From Microbacterium sufflavum (lineage in GTDB: Bacteria > Actinomycetota > Actinomycetes > Actinomycetales > Microbacteriaceae): 64,000 nt of DNA. Position 1 is the stretch's first letter, and each line of letters begins with the position of its first letter. A program made the position numbers and the translations under genes. The stretch spans positions 868,001-932,000 of the forward strand of contig NZ_JAHWXK010000001.1 of the NCBI RefSeq assembly GCF_023091155.1, read 5' to 3'. The notes under the pieces were generated by a model, which did not search any database, had not been told where the DNA came from, and saw nothing but the letters and a program-made list of their open reading frames with translations. Shown piece after piece: positions 17,950 to 25,011 of the stretch.

Positions 17950-18609
17950 ATGATTGAAAGTTCAACCGTCGCGCCGGCTGCCACCGAACGGACCCGCGTG
18001 CGGGTGCCGCTGCGCTTCGGCGACGGGTACACCACCACGGCCGACGTCGTGACCTTCGACGGACTGGTCGACGGACGCGAGCACCTGCTGCTCGGCCTCG
18101 GCGACTGGCGCGCGGCGCTCGACCGCGCGGCCGAGGGCGGCGATGCCCCGCTCGTCCGCCCGCACAGCGAGTGCCTCACCGGCGACGTGTTCGGCTCCGA
18201 GCGCTGCGACTGCGGCCCCCAGCTGCGCGAAGCGGTCGAGCGGATCGCCGAGCAGGGCGGGTTCCTGCTGTATCTGCGCCAGGAGGGTCGCGGCATCGGC
18301 CTCTACGCCAAGCTCGACGCCTACGCGCTGCAGGACGCCGGTCTCGACACGTACGAGGCGAACGTCGCCCTGGGTCACGGCGAGGACGAGCGCGACTACA
18401 CGGTCGCCGCCCAGATGCTCCGCGCCGTCGGGGTCGACGGCATCCGTCTGCTGAGCAACAACCCCGACAAGGCCGTGCAGCTCGAGGCGCTGGGCATCCG
18501 CGTGACCGAGCGCGTGCCCACCGGCGTGCACCTGTCGGAGTCGAACTCGCGCTACCTGCAGGCCAAGCGCGACCACACCGCGCACACGATCGACCTGTCG
18601 GCGGCGTGA
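17950..18609 (+). CDS. ribA: GTP cyclohydrolase II
   Basis: First enzyme of riboflavin synthesis: it opens the GTP imidazole ring, releasing formate and pyrophosphate. The 219-residue protein carries the zinc triad in CLTGDVFGSERCDCGPQL, the RQEGRGIGLYAKL substrate loop, and LLSNNPDKAVQLEALGI. It is a stand-alone RibA, whereas the actinobacterial biosynthetic enzyme is usually a RibBA fusion within a rib operon. This may be a second copy. It is followed after 17 bases by a MarR gene in the same direction, and is encoded divergently from murJ. Confidence 0.9.
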   Translation: MIESSTVAPAATERTRVRVPLRFGDGYTTTADVVTFDGLVDGREHLLLGLGDWRAALDRAAEGGDAPLVRPHSECLTGDVFGSERCDCGPQLREAVERIAEQGGFLLYLRQEGRGIGLYAKLDAYALQDAGLDTYEANVALGHGEDERDYTVAAQMLRAVGVDGIRLLSNNPDKAVQLEALGIRVTERVPTGVHLSESNSRYLQAKRDHTAHTIDLSAA

Positions 18610-18626
18610 CCGGCGGGGAGGACACC

Positions 18627-19097
18627 ATGACGGCCCAGCGCTCGGAGCGTCGGCTCGACGACACGGAGATGACGACGTGGCTGCCCGTCATCCGCTTCGT
18701 GCAGCTGCTGCCCCAGGTGCTCGACCGCACGCTCAAGGACGAGGTGGGCCTGAATCACGCGCGCTACGCGATCATGGTCACGCTCGCGGGGCGCGACGAC
18801 GGCGCGGTCACCATGACGGAACTCGCACGCATCGCCGGTCTGAGCCGTTCGCGGCTGAGTCACGCGCTCGACTCCCTCGAGGAGCGGGGCTGGGTCGAGC
18901 GCACGTCGTGCAGTACTGACAAGCGCACGCTGTCGGCCGCGCTCACCCCCGCGGGCAGGGAGATGCTGCGCACCGCCGCCCCCGTGCACGTGGAGCAGGT
19001 GCGCGAGCTGGTACTCGACCCGCTCACCCCCGCGGAACGCGAACAGCTCCAGTCGATCCTCACGAAGCTGCTCCCGGGTGTGACCGCGGCGCTCTGA
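18627..19097 (+). CDS. MarR family transcriptional regulator
   Basis: The 156-residue winged-helix regulator has the MarR arrangement: N-terminal dimerisation helix (about 15-35), HTH (MTELARIAGLSRSRLSHALDSLEERGWVER) and the wing DKRTLSAALTPAGRE. MarR proteins usually repress a neighbouring gene and are released by phenolic or other ligands. GGGGAGGA precedes the ATG. It lies directly after ribA and is likely cotranscribed. A 29-bp palindrome overlaps its stop codon and could be a terminator or its operator. Confidence 0.85.
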   Translation: MTAQRSERRLDDTEMTTWLPVIRFVQLLPQVLDRTLKDEVGLNHARYAIMVTLAGRDDGAVTMTELARIAGLSRSRLSHALDSLEERGWVERTSCSTDKRTLSAALTPAGREMLRTAAPVHVEQVRELVLDPLTPAEREQLQSILTKLLPGVTAAL

Positions 19098-19124
19098 GGC
19101 GTTCTGCTCTGAGCAGAACGCCTC
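19096..19124. repeat. 29-bp perfect palindrome at the MarR stop codon
   Basis: The arms GAGGCGTTCTGCTC and GAGCAGAACGCCTC are fully complementary around a single T. As RNA it would form a strong hairpin (terminator of ribA-marR). As DNA it has the symmetry of a dimeric regulator site and lies 23 bases before the -10 box of the next gene. Confidence 0.7.
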
Positions 19125-19146
19125 GAACCCCGCCGAGCGCCCGGAT

Positions 19147-19152
19147 TATCGT
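19147..19152 (+). promoter_or_regulatory. -10 element of the ClgR-like gene
   Basis: TATCGT lies 5 bases before the ATG with no Shine-Dalgarno sequence between, consistent with a leaderless or near-leaderless transcript. Confidence 0.4.
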
Positions 19153-19157
19153 GAGGC

Positions 19158-19517
19158 ATGGCCGACATCGTCCCGTTCCCCCGCGCTCCCCGTCCCGCCC
19201 GTCCCCAGCCGAGCGACCCCGAGCCGCTGTGGCGGCAGCTGCTGGGCGACCAGCTCCGCCGTCGGCGGCACGACCGCGAGGAGACCCTCACCGCCACCGC
19301 CGAGAAGGCCGGGGTGTCGCCGCAATACCTCTCCGAGGTCGAGCGCGGGCTCAAGGAGCCGTCGAGCGAGATGATCGCCGCGATCGCCGGAGCCCTCGAC
19401 ACGAGCCTGGTCGAGCTGACCAGCGCCGTGGCCGACGACCTGCGCGCGACTGCGGCCTCGGCATCGGCATCGGCTGCGGTCTCGGCCTCGCGCGGCGCCT
19501 TCGCCCTCGCGGCCTGA
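19158..19517 (+). CDS. ClgR-like XRE family regulator of clp genes
   Basis: The 119-residue HTH protein (about 28-82) contains LLGDQLRRRRHDREETLTATAEKAGVSPQYLSEVERGLKEPSSEMI, written here across its recognisable parts: GVSPQYLSEVERGLKEPSSE is the hallmark of ClgR, the actinobacterial activator of clpP1P2, clpC and lon. It ends in an unusual Ala/Ser-rich tail (about 90-115). The neighbouring, convergent clpP pair strengthens the assignment. Tandem CGC-N5-GCG boxes lie upstream of those clpP genes. It may be a paralogue specialised for this second Clp pair rather than the main ClgR. Confidence 0.75.
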   Translation: MADIVPFPRAPRPARPQPSDPEPLWRQLLGDQLRRRRHDREETLTATAEKAGVSPQYLSEVERGLKEPSSEMIAAIAGALDTSLVELTSAVADDLRATAASASASAAVSASRGAFALAA

Positions 19518-19589
19518 CCTCCCCGGTGGAGCCCGGGTTCGCCGTCGCCCGCGACGCCTGCCCCGCCCGCACGCGCCGCCCGGTGGAGC

Positions 19590-19626
19590 CCCGGGGCCGA
19601 CGCGGCACCGCGGCGCCGGCCCCGGG
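19590..19626. terminator. Bidirectional hairpin between the ClgR-like and clpP genes
   Basis: The arms CCCGGGGCCG and CGGCCCCGGG are perfectly complementary with a 17-base loop. The hairpin lies in the 117-base gap between two convergent genes, with no U-tract. Confidence 0.5.
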
Positions 19627-19634
19627 TCCGGGCG

Positions 19635-20231
19635 TCACCCCGCGTCGCGCGGCCCGAGCACGGTGTCGATCAGGCCGTACTCCTTCGCCGCCACGGCCGT
19701 GAACACCCGGTCGCGGTCGGTGTCGACGCGGAGCTCCTCGAGGGTGCGACCGCTGTGCCTGGCCAGGATCGCCTCCATGTCGGACCGCACCCGCACCACC
19801 TCGTCGGCCGCGAGGATGAGGTCGGGGATCGCACCCCGCGACTGCCCGGCGGGCTGATGCAACACGATGCGCGCGTGCGCGAGAGCGGCCCGCTCCCCCG
19901 GCGCCCCTGCCGCGACGAGCAGCGCCGCCGGACCGATGGCCTGGCCGACGCAGGTCGTGGCGATGCGGGGACGGATGTGCTGCATCGTGTCGTAGATCGC
20001 GAGCGCCGCCCCGGGATCGCCGCCCTCGCTGTTGATGTAGAACTGCACCGCGGAGTCGGGGCTGTCGGCGTCGAGGTGCAGCAGCTGTGCGATGAGCGCG
20101 TTCGCCACGCCTGCGTCGATGCCGGTGCCGAGGTAGGTGACGCGTTCGGCCAGCAGGTGCGAGTACACGTCCATGACCCGCTCGCCGCGGGGGTGCTGGG
20201 CGATCACGTTGGGGATCGTGTAGCTGCTCAT
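19635..20231 (-). CDS. ClpP-like subunit lacking the catalytic serine
   Basis: ClpP/S14 fold protein of 198 residues. The segment equivalent to the active-site GQAAS of ClpP reads CVGQAIGPAALL here, so the nucleophilic Ser is replaced by Gly100. The histidine (His125 in VLHQP) and aspartate (Asp174 in DRDRVF) are retained. It is therefore probably proteolytically dead and serves as a structural or regulatory subunit, comparable in principle to ClpR of cyanobacteria and plastids. Its ATG overlaps the stop of the intact clpP by four bases (ATGA), pointing to stoichiometric assembly of a mixed tetradecamer. The minus-strand codons gcc-atc-ggt-ccg confirm the substitution. Confidence 0.85.
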   Translation of the reverse strand: MSSYTIPNVIAQHPRGERVMDVYSHLLAERVTYLGTGIDAGVANALIAQLLHLDADSPDSAVQFYINSEGGDPGAALAIYDTMQHIRPRIATTCVGQAIGPAALLVAAGAPGERAALAHARIVLHQPAGQSRGAIPDLILAADEVVRVRSDMEAILARHSGRTLEELRVDTDRDRVFTAVAAKEYGLIDTVLGPRDAG

Positions 20232-20842
20232 GCGTCCGCCCCCAGTCCCACGCGCGCGCGGCGTCGCGGCATGATGTCGGCCGTCGACTCCACGATCCGG
20301 TCGATGAAGCCGTACTCCTGCGCCTGCGTGGCGGTGTACCAGCGGTCGTGCAGGGAGTCCTCGAAGATCCGCTCCACGGGCTGACCGGTGTCGTGGGCGA
20401 TGAGTCCGAGCACGGTGTCGCGCATGTGACGGAGGTCGTCCGCCTGCGCTTCGATCTCGACCGCGGATCCGCCGATTCCCGCTGAGCCCTGATGCATGAG
20501 GATGCGCGCGTGCGGCAGCGCCCGACGCTTGCCCGGTGTGCCAGCCGACAGCAGGAACTGTCCGGCGCTGCACGCGAGGCCGAGCGCGAGGGTCGAGACG
20601 TCGTTGGGCACGAGCCGCATGAGGTCGCGGATCGCGAGCATCGACGGCACAGACCCGCCGGGAGAGTGGATCCACAGGGCGATGTCGGCGACGGGGTCTT
20701 CTGCCGAGAGGCTGAGCAGCTGCGTCATCAGCAGCGTGCCGTTGTCGTCGTCGAGGGCGCCGTCGAGCACGAGCACGCGCTCGTGGAAGAGCGCGCGCCG
20801 GGCTTCCTGGCTGAACTGGGGTATGGGTTTCTCGTCGCTCAT
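20228..20842 (-). CDS. clpP: ATP-dependent Clp protease proteolytic subunit
   Basis: The 204-residue ClpP keeps the full triad: Ser92 in LACSAGQFLLSAG, His117 in ILMHQGSAG, Asp166 in SLHDRWYTA. It forms the barrel that degrades proteins fed by ClpX or ClpC. The 'HQGSAGIGGSAVEI' segment is the handle region. It is the first gene of a two-gene unit with the serine-less paralogue and has a purine-rich ribosome site (GGAGG, GGGG). It resembles the second, stress-type clpP pair of actinobacteria (Streptomyces clpP3P4) more than the housekeeping clpP1P2, since clpX and tig are absent. Confidence 0.9.
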   Translation of the reverse strand: MSDEKPIPQFSQEARRALFHERVLVLDGALDDDNGTLLMTQLLSLSAEDPVADIALWIHSPGGSVPSMLAIRDLMRLVPNDVSTLALGLACSAGQFLLSAGTPGKRRALPHARILMHQGSAGIGGSAVEIEAQADDLRHMRDTVLGLIAHDTGQPVERIFEDSLHDRWYTATQAQEYGFIDRIVESTADIMPRRRARVGLGADA

Positions 20843-20882
20843 GACCCCAGCCTCCGCCGCTCCGGGAGCCGGTGGGTCGGTC

Positions 20883-20912
20883 TCCGCCGTGGGCGGATCC
20901 GCCGTGGGCGGA
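20883..20912 (-). promoter_or_regulatory. Tandem CGC-N5-GCG boxes upstream of clpP (putative ClgR sites)
   Basis: Two perfect head-to-tail copies of TCCGCCGTGGGCGGA lie 40-70 bases upstream of the clpP start. Each copy is itself a near-palindrome and contains CGC-CGTGG-GCG, matching the CGC-N5-GCG core described for ClgR operators. Confidence 0.6.
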
Positions 20913-20966
20913 GGACGTGTGCGCTGCCCGAAAGCCGCGCGTAACACCCCCGACTCACGACGCTCC

Positions 20967-20972
20967 TAGCCT
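20967..20972 (+). promoter_or_regulatory. -10 element, leaderless thioesterase gene
   Basis: TAGCCT is followed by 7 bases and the ATG of the thioesterase gene, with no ribosome binding site. Confidence 0.5.
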
Positions 20973-20979
20973 CGAGCAC

Positions 20980-21453
20980 ATGGCGAGACAGAAGGCACCG
21001 GAATGGCAGTGGTCGGAAGACGGGATCAACTTCCGCACCCGCAAGTGGGTGCGCCCCGAAGACCTCAACGCGAACGGCACGCTGTTCGGCGGCAGCCTGC
21101 TGAAGTGGATCGATGAAGAGGCGGCGATCTACGCGATCGTGCAGCTGGGCAACTACCGCGCCGTGACGAAGCACATCTCCGCGATCACGTTCGAGGCGTC
21201 GGCGGTGCAGGGCGACCTGATCGAGATCGGCCTGCAGGCCACGCGGTTCGGCACCACGTCGCTGACGATGCGCGCGGTCGCCCGCAACATGATCACCCGC
21301 AAGCGCATCCTCACGATCGACGAGATCGTGTTCGTGAGCCTGGACGAGGACGGGATGCCGACCCCGCACGGCTATCGCGAGATCACCTACAACCGCGATC
21401 GCATGCCCACGGAGCGCATCGCCACCGGGACGGTCCGGCTGCCGAAGCTCTGA
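20980..21453 (+). CDS. Acyl-CoA thioesterase (hotdog fold)
   Basis: The 157-residue hotdog-fold hydrolase is of the cytosolic acyl-CoA thioesterase/YciA type. It contains the signature N-A-N-G-T-L-F-G-G-S-L-L-K-W-I-D-E, in which the Asp of WIDE and the Asn of NANGTLFGG are expected catalytic residues, then a T-x-x-ISAITFE strand. It hydrolyses acyl-CoA to free acid and CoA. Chain length preference cannot be read. It is a single gene, expressed from a leaderless promoter in the same intergenic region as the divergent clpP pair. Confidence 0.85.
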   Translation: MARQKAPEWQWSEDGINFRTRKWVRPEDLNANGTLFGGSLLKWIDEEAAIYAIVQLGNYRAVTKHISAITFEASAVQGDLIEIGLQATRFGTTSLTMRAVARNMITRKRILTIDEIVFVSLDEDGMPTPHGYREITYNRDRMPTERIATGTVRLPKL

Positions 21454-21486
21454 GCGGACGCCGCCGGGGGGAACGGCGTCCGCTCA
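21451..21486. terminator. Bidirectional terminator hairpin
   Basis: The perfect 13-base arms TGAGCGGACGCCG and CGGCGTCCGCTCA enclose a 10-base loop. The hairpin begins at the thioesterase stop codon and serves two convergent genes. Confidence 0.7.
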
Positions 21487-21505
21487 GAAGAGAAGGGGTC
21501 AGGGG

Positions 21506-22933
21506 TCAGGCGGCCAGGGCGAGCGCGCGGCGGTGGGTGATCCGGTGCCCCACCCAGAACCCGATCGCGATGAGCCCGGCGAGCGCGACCCCGAGGATCC
21601 ACGGGAGCATCGACGGCGCGGCGCCCGCGGTGGCGGTGGCGAGCGTGCCGGAGCCGTCGGCGATGCGCCCGTTGCCGGAGGCGAGGTCGGCCGCGCCCGC
21701 TTCGAGCGTCCCGCCGCCCGCGGCCAGGTCGCCCGATCCGTCCGCGACCGCGTCGGCTCCGGCGCTCAGCTCGCCCATGCCCGTGTGGAGGGCACTCGCG
21801 CCGGACTGCAGCGTGCCGATGCCGGTGGCCAGGGTGCTGGCGCCCTCGTCGAGCCGCCCGGCGCCGTCGTCGAGTCGCACGGTGCCGGCGTGCAGCGTGG
21901 AAGCACCGGTCGAGAGCGTGCCGAGGCCCTGCGTGAGCTTCGTCGCTCCGGCGCTGAGCTGGGCGGTTCCGGCCTGGAGCGCCTGCGTGCCGGCGACGAG
22001 CGCGGGGGCACCCTCCGGGGCGACCAGGGCGACCGTTCCGGGCCAGCCGAGTGCGGGGTCGCCGTTGGCGATGGCGTTGACCCCGGCCGTCACGCGCGCG
22101 GCACCGTCGGCCGCGCCGATGAGTCCCTGCGCGAGCGAGGGTGCGGCGGCGGCCGGGGCCGCGAGGGCGTCGACGGCCTGATCGACTCCGGCCGCGAGCT
22201 GCGCGAGCTGCTGCAGCTGCACGTTGGTCGGGTCGGCGGCGAGCATCCCGGCGAGGCTGTCCGCGAGTTGCTGCGATCGACCGGGGGCGGCCGTCGCGGC
22301 GTTCTGCAGCGCGGTCTTCGTGTCGGGATGGGCGAGCGTCTGCACCGAGGTCGTCACTCCGGCGCGGAGGGTGTCGCTCAGCGTGGTGGCACCCGCCAGC
22401 ACGCCGGTCGTGTACTGGTGCGCGCCCGTCACGCCCGCCGACAGCCGGGTGGCGCCCGTGACGAGCTGCTGCGCGCCCGCATCGGCTGCGGCGGCACCGG
22501 CCGCGAGGTCCTGCGATCCGGCGAGCGCGGTCTGCGCGCCACCGCTCAGGCGGCTCGCACCGGCCTCGGCGTTCGCGGCGCCCGCGGCGAGGTCGCCCGC
22601 ACCCGCAGCGAGGGCCGTGGCTCCCGCCGCCGCGGTGGTGGCACCATCGCTCAGCTTCTGCGAGCCGTCCTCGGCGCTCGCGGCACCCGCGGCGAGGTCC
22701 TGCGTCCCGTCGGCGAGGGTCTGCGCGCCGTCGGACAGTTCGGCGGCACCGGCCGCGAGCTGCGCCGACCCGTCTTCCGCGGCGGTGGTGCCGTCGGCGA
22801 GCTCCGCGGCACCGGCGGCGATCTTGCTCGTGGTGGCGAAGAACAGCAGGATCATGGCGGCCAGCAGCAGGCTGAGCACGATCACGGCGATGCGCATGCC
22901 GAGGCCGTGCGCGTGGGGTGTTGCACTCGTCAT
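21506..22933 (-). CDS. YhgE/Pip-like membrane protein with glycine heptad repeats
   Basis: The 475-residue protein has one N-terminal membrane helix (about 13-34) and one C-terminal helix (about 441-463). Between them nearly everything is a repeat built on (L/T)xxGAxxLxxG, e.g. LAAGAAELSDGAQ, giving a predicted long extracellular coiled coil or parallel helix. The layout is that of YhgE/Pip and RND-associated 'X-X-X-G' proteins linked to type VII secretion and phage reception. A less regular central part (about 170-270) interrupts the heptads. The ATG follows GGGAG. It is a single gene. Confidence 0.75.
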   Translation of the reverse strand: MTSATPHAHGLGMRIAVIVLSLLLAAMILLFFATTSKIAAGAAELADGTTAAEDGSAQLAAGAAELSDGAQTLADGTQDLAAGAASAEDGSQKLSDGATTAAAGATALAAGAGDLAAGAANAEAGASRLSGGAQTALAGSQDLAAGAAAADAGAQQLVTGATRLSAGVTGAHQYTTGVLAGATTLSDTLRAGVTTSVQTLAHPDTKTALQNAATAAPGRSQQLADSLAGMLAADPTNVQLQQLAQLAAGVDQAVDALAAPAAAAPSLAQGLIGAADGAARVTAGVNAIANGDPALGWPGTVALVAPEGAPALVAGTQALQAGTAQLSAGATKLTQGLGTLSTGASTLHAGTVRLDDGAGRLDEGASTLATGIGTLQSGASALHTGMGELSAGADAVADGSGDLAAGGGTLEAGAADLASGNGRIADGSGTLATATAGAAPSMLPWILGVALAGLIAIGFWVGHRITHRRALALAA

Positions 22934-23069
22934 TGAGGACTCCCGGGTGGTGTGTGGCGTCGTTGCCACGGGCGACTGTAGGGCCCCGGTCCCTCGCCGC
23001 ACCGGAATTGCCGGACGATACCAAGTCCCAGCGCACGCGGGACTCAGTTTCTTGTGGTGGATGCACAAA

Positions 23070-23102
23070 GCGGCGTCCGCGCCCCCACCCCGCGAACGCC
23101 GC
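23070..23102 (-). terminator. Terminator hairpin after the PLP enzyme gene
   Basis: The 12-base arms GCGGCGTCCGCG and CGCGAACGCCGC (one G-T wobble) enclose a 9-base loop 16 bases after the stop of the minus-strand gene. Confidence 0.6.
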
Positions 23103-23117
23103 CCCGCGCCGTCGCCG

Positions 23118-24359
23118 CTAGCCCGGCAGGGAGGCGCCGCGGCCGGCCACCGCGACCGGGCCGGCGCCCTCGCCCGTCGAGCGCTCGGCGAGCACCGCGA
23201 ACGCGCGGTCCAGGTCGGCGATCAGGTCGTCCGCATTCTCGAGGCCGATCGACAGCCGTAGCACGTCGGCGGCGGGTCGTGCCTCCGGGGGCACCGGACG
23301 ATGCGTGAGAGCGGCAGGGTGCTGGATCAGCGAGTCCACGCCCCCGAGCGACACGGCGTGCGTGAACAGCGAGGTCGCCGACGCCACCGCCGACGCCGCC
23401 GCGTACCCGCCCCGCATCCGCATCGCGATCATGGCGCCCGTGCCGCGCATCTGCCGGCCGAGGATCCCGCGGGGATCCCCGTCGAGCCCCGGGTAGAAGA
23501 CCTCGGCGACCTCTGGTCGGTCGATCAGCCACTGCACGAGGCGGCGAGCAGTGTCCTGCTGCTGCCGCACGCGCACGGGCAGGGTCGTGAGCCCGCGGTG
23601 GAGGAGATATGCGCCGAGCGGGTGCAGCAGCCCCCCGGTCACCGCACGCACTCGGCGCAGCGCTTCTGCGGTCTCCTCGTCGCAGGCGACGACACCGGCG
23701 ATGACGTCGCCGTGGCCGCCGAGGTACTTGGTGGCGCTGTGCAGCGACATCGCCGCGCCCAGGTCGATCGGGTTCTGCAGCACCGGGGTGGCGAACGTGT
23801 TGTCGACCACGACCGGGACGCCGCCGGCCTGGCGCACCACGTCGGCGATGTCGGCGATGTCGAGCGTGGGGTTGGCGGGCGTCTCGACGACCACGAGCCC
23901 GGTGTCGGGACGGATCGACGCGGCGACCTCCTCGGGGCGGCAGTACGTGGTGTCGACGCCGAGCAGCCCCGAGCCCAGCAGGTGGTCGGTGCCGCCGTAC
24001 AGCGGACGGACCGCGACCACGTGGCGGGTGCCCGTCGCACCGGTGCGGGCGAGGATCACCGCGGTCATGGCGGCCATGCCCGACGCGAACGCGACCGCGG
24101 CCTCCGCGTGCTCGAGCTCGGCGAGGGCCTCCTCGAAGCGCGCGACCGTGGGGTTCCAGAGTCGGGCGTAGACCATGCTGCCGTCGGCGGGCGGACGGCC
24201 CCCGGTGGCCATGGCCTCGTACGAGTCGCCCCCGCGCTCGACATCGGGCAGCGGGTTGGTGGTGGACAGGTCGATCGGCAGCGCGTGGACGCCGAGCCCC
24301 TCCAGGTCGGAGCGGCCGCTGTGGACGGCGATCGTGTCGGGATGCAGCGGTGCGGTCAT
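23118..24359 (-). CDS. Cystathionine gamma-synthase/lyase family PLP enzyme
   Basis: Cys/Met-metabolism PLP-dependent enzyme, 413 residues. The Schiff-base lysine is in LHSATKYLGGHGD. Other markers are YARLWNPT, ASGMAAMTA (phosphate-binding) and ETPANPTLD. Members interconvert cysteine, homocysteine and methionine: cystathionine gamma-lyase, gamma-synthase, or methionine gamma-lyase. The divergent Lrp-type regulator, as in Lrp-controlled amino acid catabolism, favours a degradative role such as lyase. This is inference from context. The C-terminal SLGGVDSLIQHPA loop is typical of the family. Confidence 0.88.
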   Translation of the reverse strand: MTAPLHPDTIAVHSGRSDLEGLGVHALPIDLSTTNPLPDVERGGDSYEAMATGGRPPADGSMVYARLWNPTVARFEEALAELEHAEAAVAFASGMAAMTAVILARTGATGTRHVVAVRPLYGGTDHLLGSGLLGVDTTYCRPEEVAASIRPDTGLVVVETPANPTLDIADIADVVRQAGGVPVVVDNTFATPVLQNPIDLGAAMSLHSATKYLGGHGDVIAGVVACDEETAEALRRVRAVTGGLLHPLGAYLLHRGLTTLPVRVRQQQDTARRLVQWLIDRPEVAEVFYPGLDGDPRGILGRQMRGTGAMIAMRMRGGYAAASAVASATSLFTHAVSLGGVDSLIQHPAALTHRPVPPEARPAADVLRLSIGLENADDLIADLDRAFAVLAERSTGEGAGPVAVAGRGASLPG

Positions 24360-24433
24360 GCGTCAACGTTGCCGGAAACGTGAGAGAATCGCCGGAATTC
24401 GACAGCATCCGCGGGAACGGAGGCCTCATTCGA

Positions 24434-24439
24434 TATTCT
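24434..24439 (+). promoter_or_regulatory. -10 element of the Lrp-type gene
   Basis: TATTCT predicts transcription from about 24446, giving a 25-base leader that contains GGGAGGG ahead of a TTG start. The ATG at 24447 is out of frame with the gene. Confidence 0.45.
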
Positions 24440-24471
24440 GTGCAACATGCGGCGGGTGGGAGGGCGGCACC

Positions 24472-24939
24472 TTGGCGAAAGCGCAACTCGACGAGACCGA
24501 TCTGGAGCTGCTCGCGGCGCTGACCCGCGACGCGGAGATCACGAACAAGGCTCTCGCGCATCGGCTGGGGTTGGCCGAGTCCACGTGCGCGCACCGCGTG
24601 CGGGCACTGCGCGAGCGCGGCATCATCCGCGACACCCGTGTGCGGGTCGACGGCGCGGCGCTCGGATACCCGCTGCAGGCGATCATCAAGGTGCGCCTCG
24701 CCAATCACACCGGGCCGAAGGTGACGGCGCTCTTCGACGCCCTCGTCGCGGTGCCCCGCGTGCTGCAGGTGTTCCACGTCGCGGGCGTCGACGACTTCCT
24801 GGTGCACGTCGCGGTGGAGGATGCGACGGCGCTCCGCGACATCGTGCTGGAACACATCACGATCCACCCGGTCGTGCGCGGCACCGAGACCCAGCTCGTG
24901 TTCGAGCTCCGCGACGGCACCGGCCTGCTCCCCCGCTAG
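24472..24939 (+). CDS. Lrp/AsnC family regulator
   Basis: The 155-residue regulator has an N-terminal winged HTH (about 5-60; DLELLAALTRDAEITNKALAHRLGLAESTCAHRVRALRERGII) summarised by LGLAESTCAHRVRALRERG, and a C-terminal RAM ligand domain (about 68-150; VAVPRVLQVFHVAGVDDFL). Such proteins sense amino acids and control a neighbouring metabolic gene, here the divergent PLP enzyme. The TTG start is chosen from the GGGAGGG site and the alignment of the first helix. No in-frame ATG or GTG lies between it and the promoter. Confidence 0.85.
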   Translation: MAKAQLDETDLELLAALTRDAEITNKALAHRLGLAESTCAHRVRALRERGIIRDTRVRVDGAALGYPLQAIIKVRLANHTGPKVTALFDALVAVPRVLQVFHVAGVDDFLVHVAVEDATALRDIVLEHITIHPVVRGTETQLVFELRDGTGLLPR

Positions 24940-25011
24940 CTCAGCGGCGCGGGGCGTGCCGTCCGGCGGGCCGACGCGGAAAGATGGAGTGCACGCCAGC
25001 AAAGGAGCACC

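Noticed and set aside
21600..22900. CRISPR-like or tandem DNA repeat array
   Set aside because: The periodicity comes from protein heptads in the YhgE-like gene. Spacing and sequence vary and the frame is maintained throughout.
24447..24471. ATG at 24447 as a leaderless start for the Lrp-type gene
   Set aside because: It is positioned 7 bases after TATTCT but is out of frame with the Lrp coding sequence. TTG at 24472 after GGGAGGG is in frame and matches the family N-terminus.
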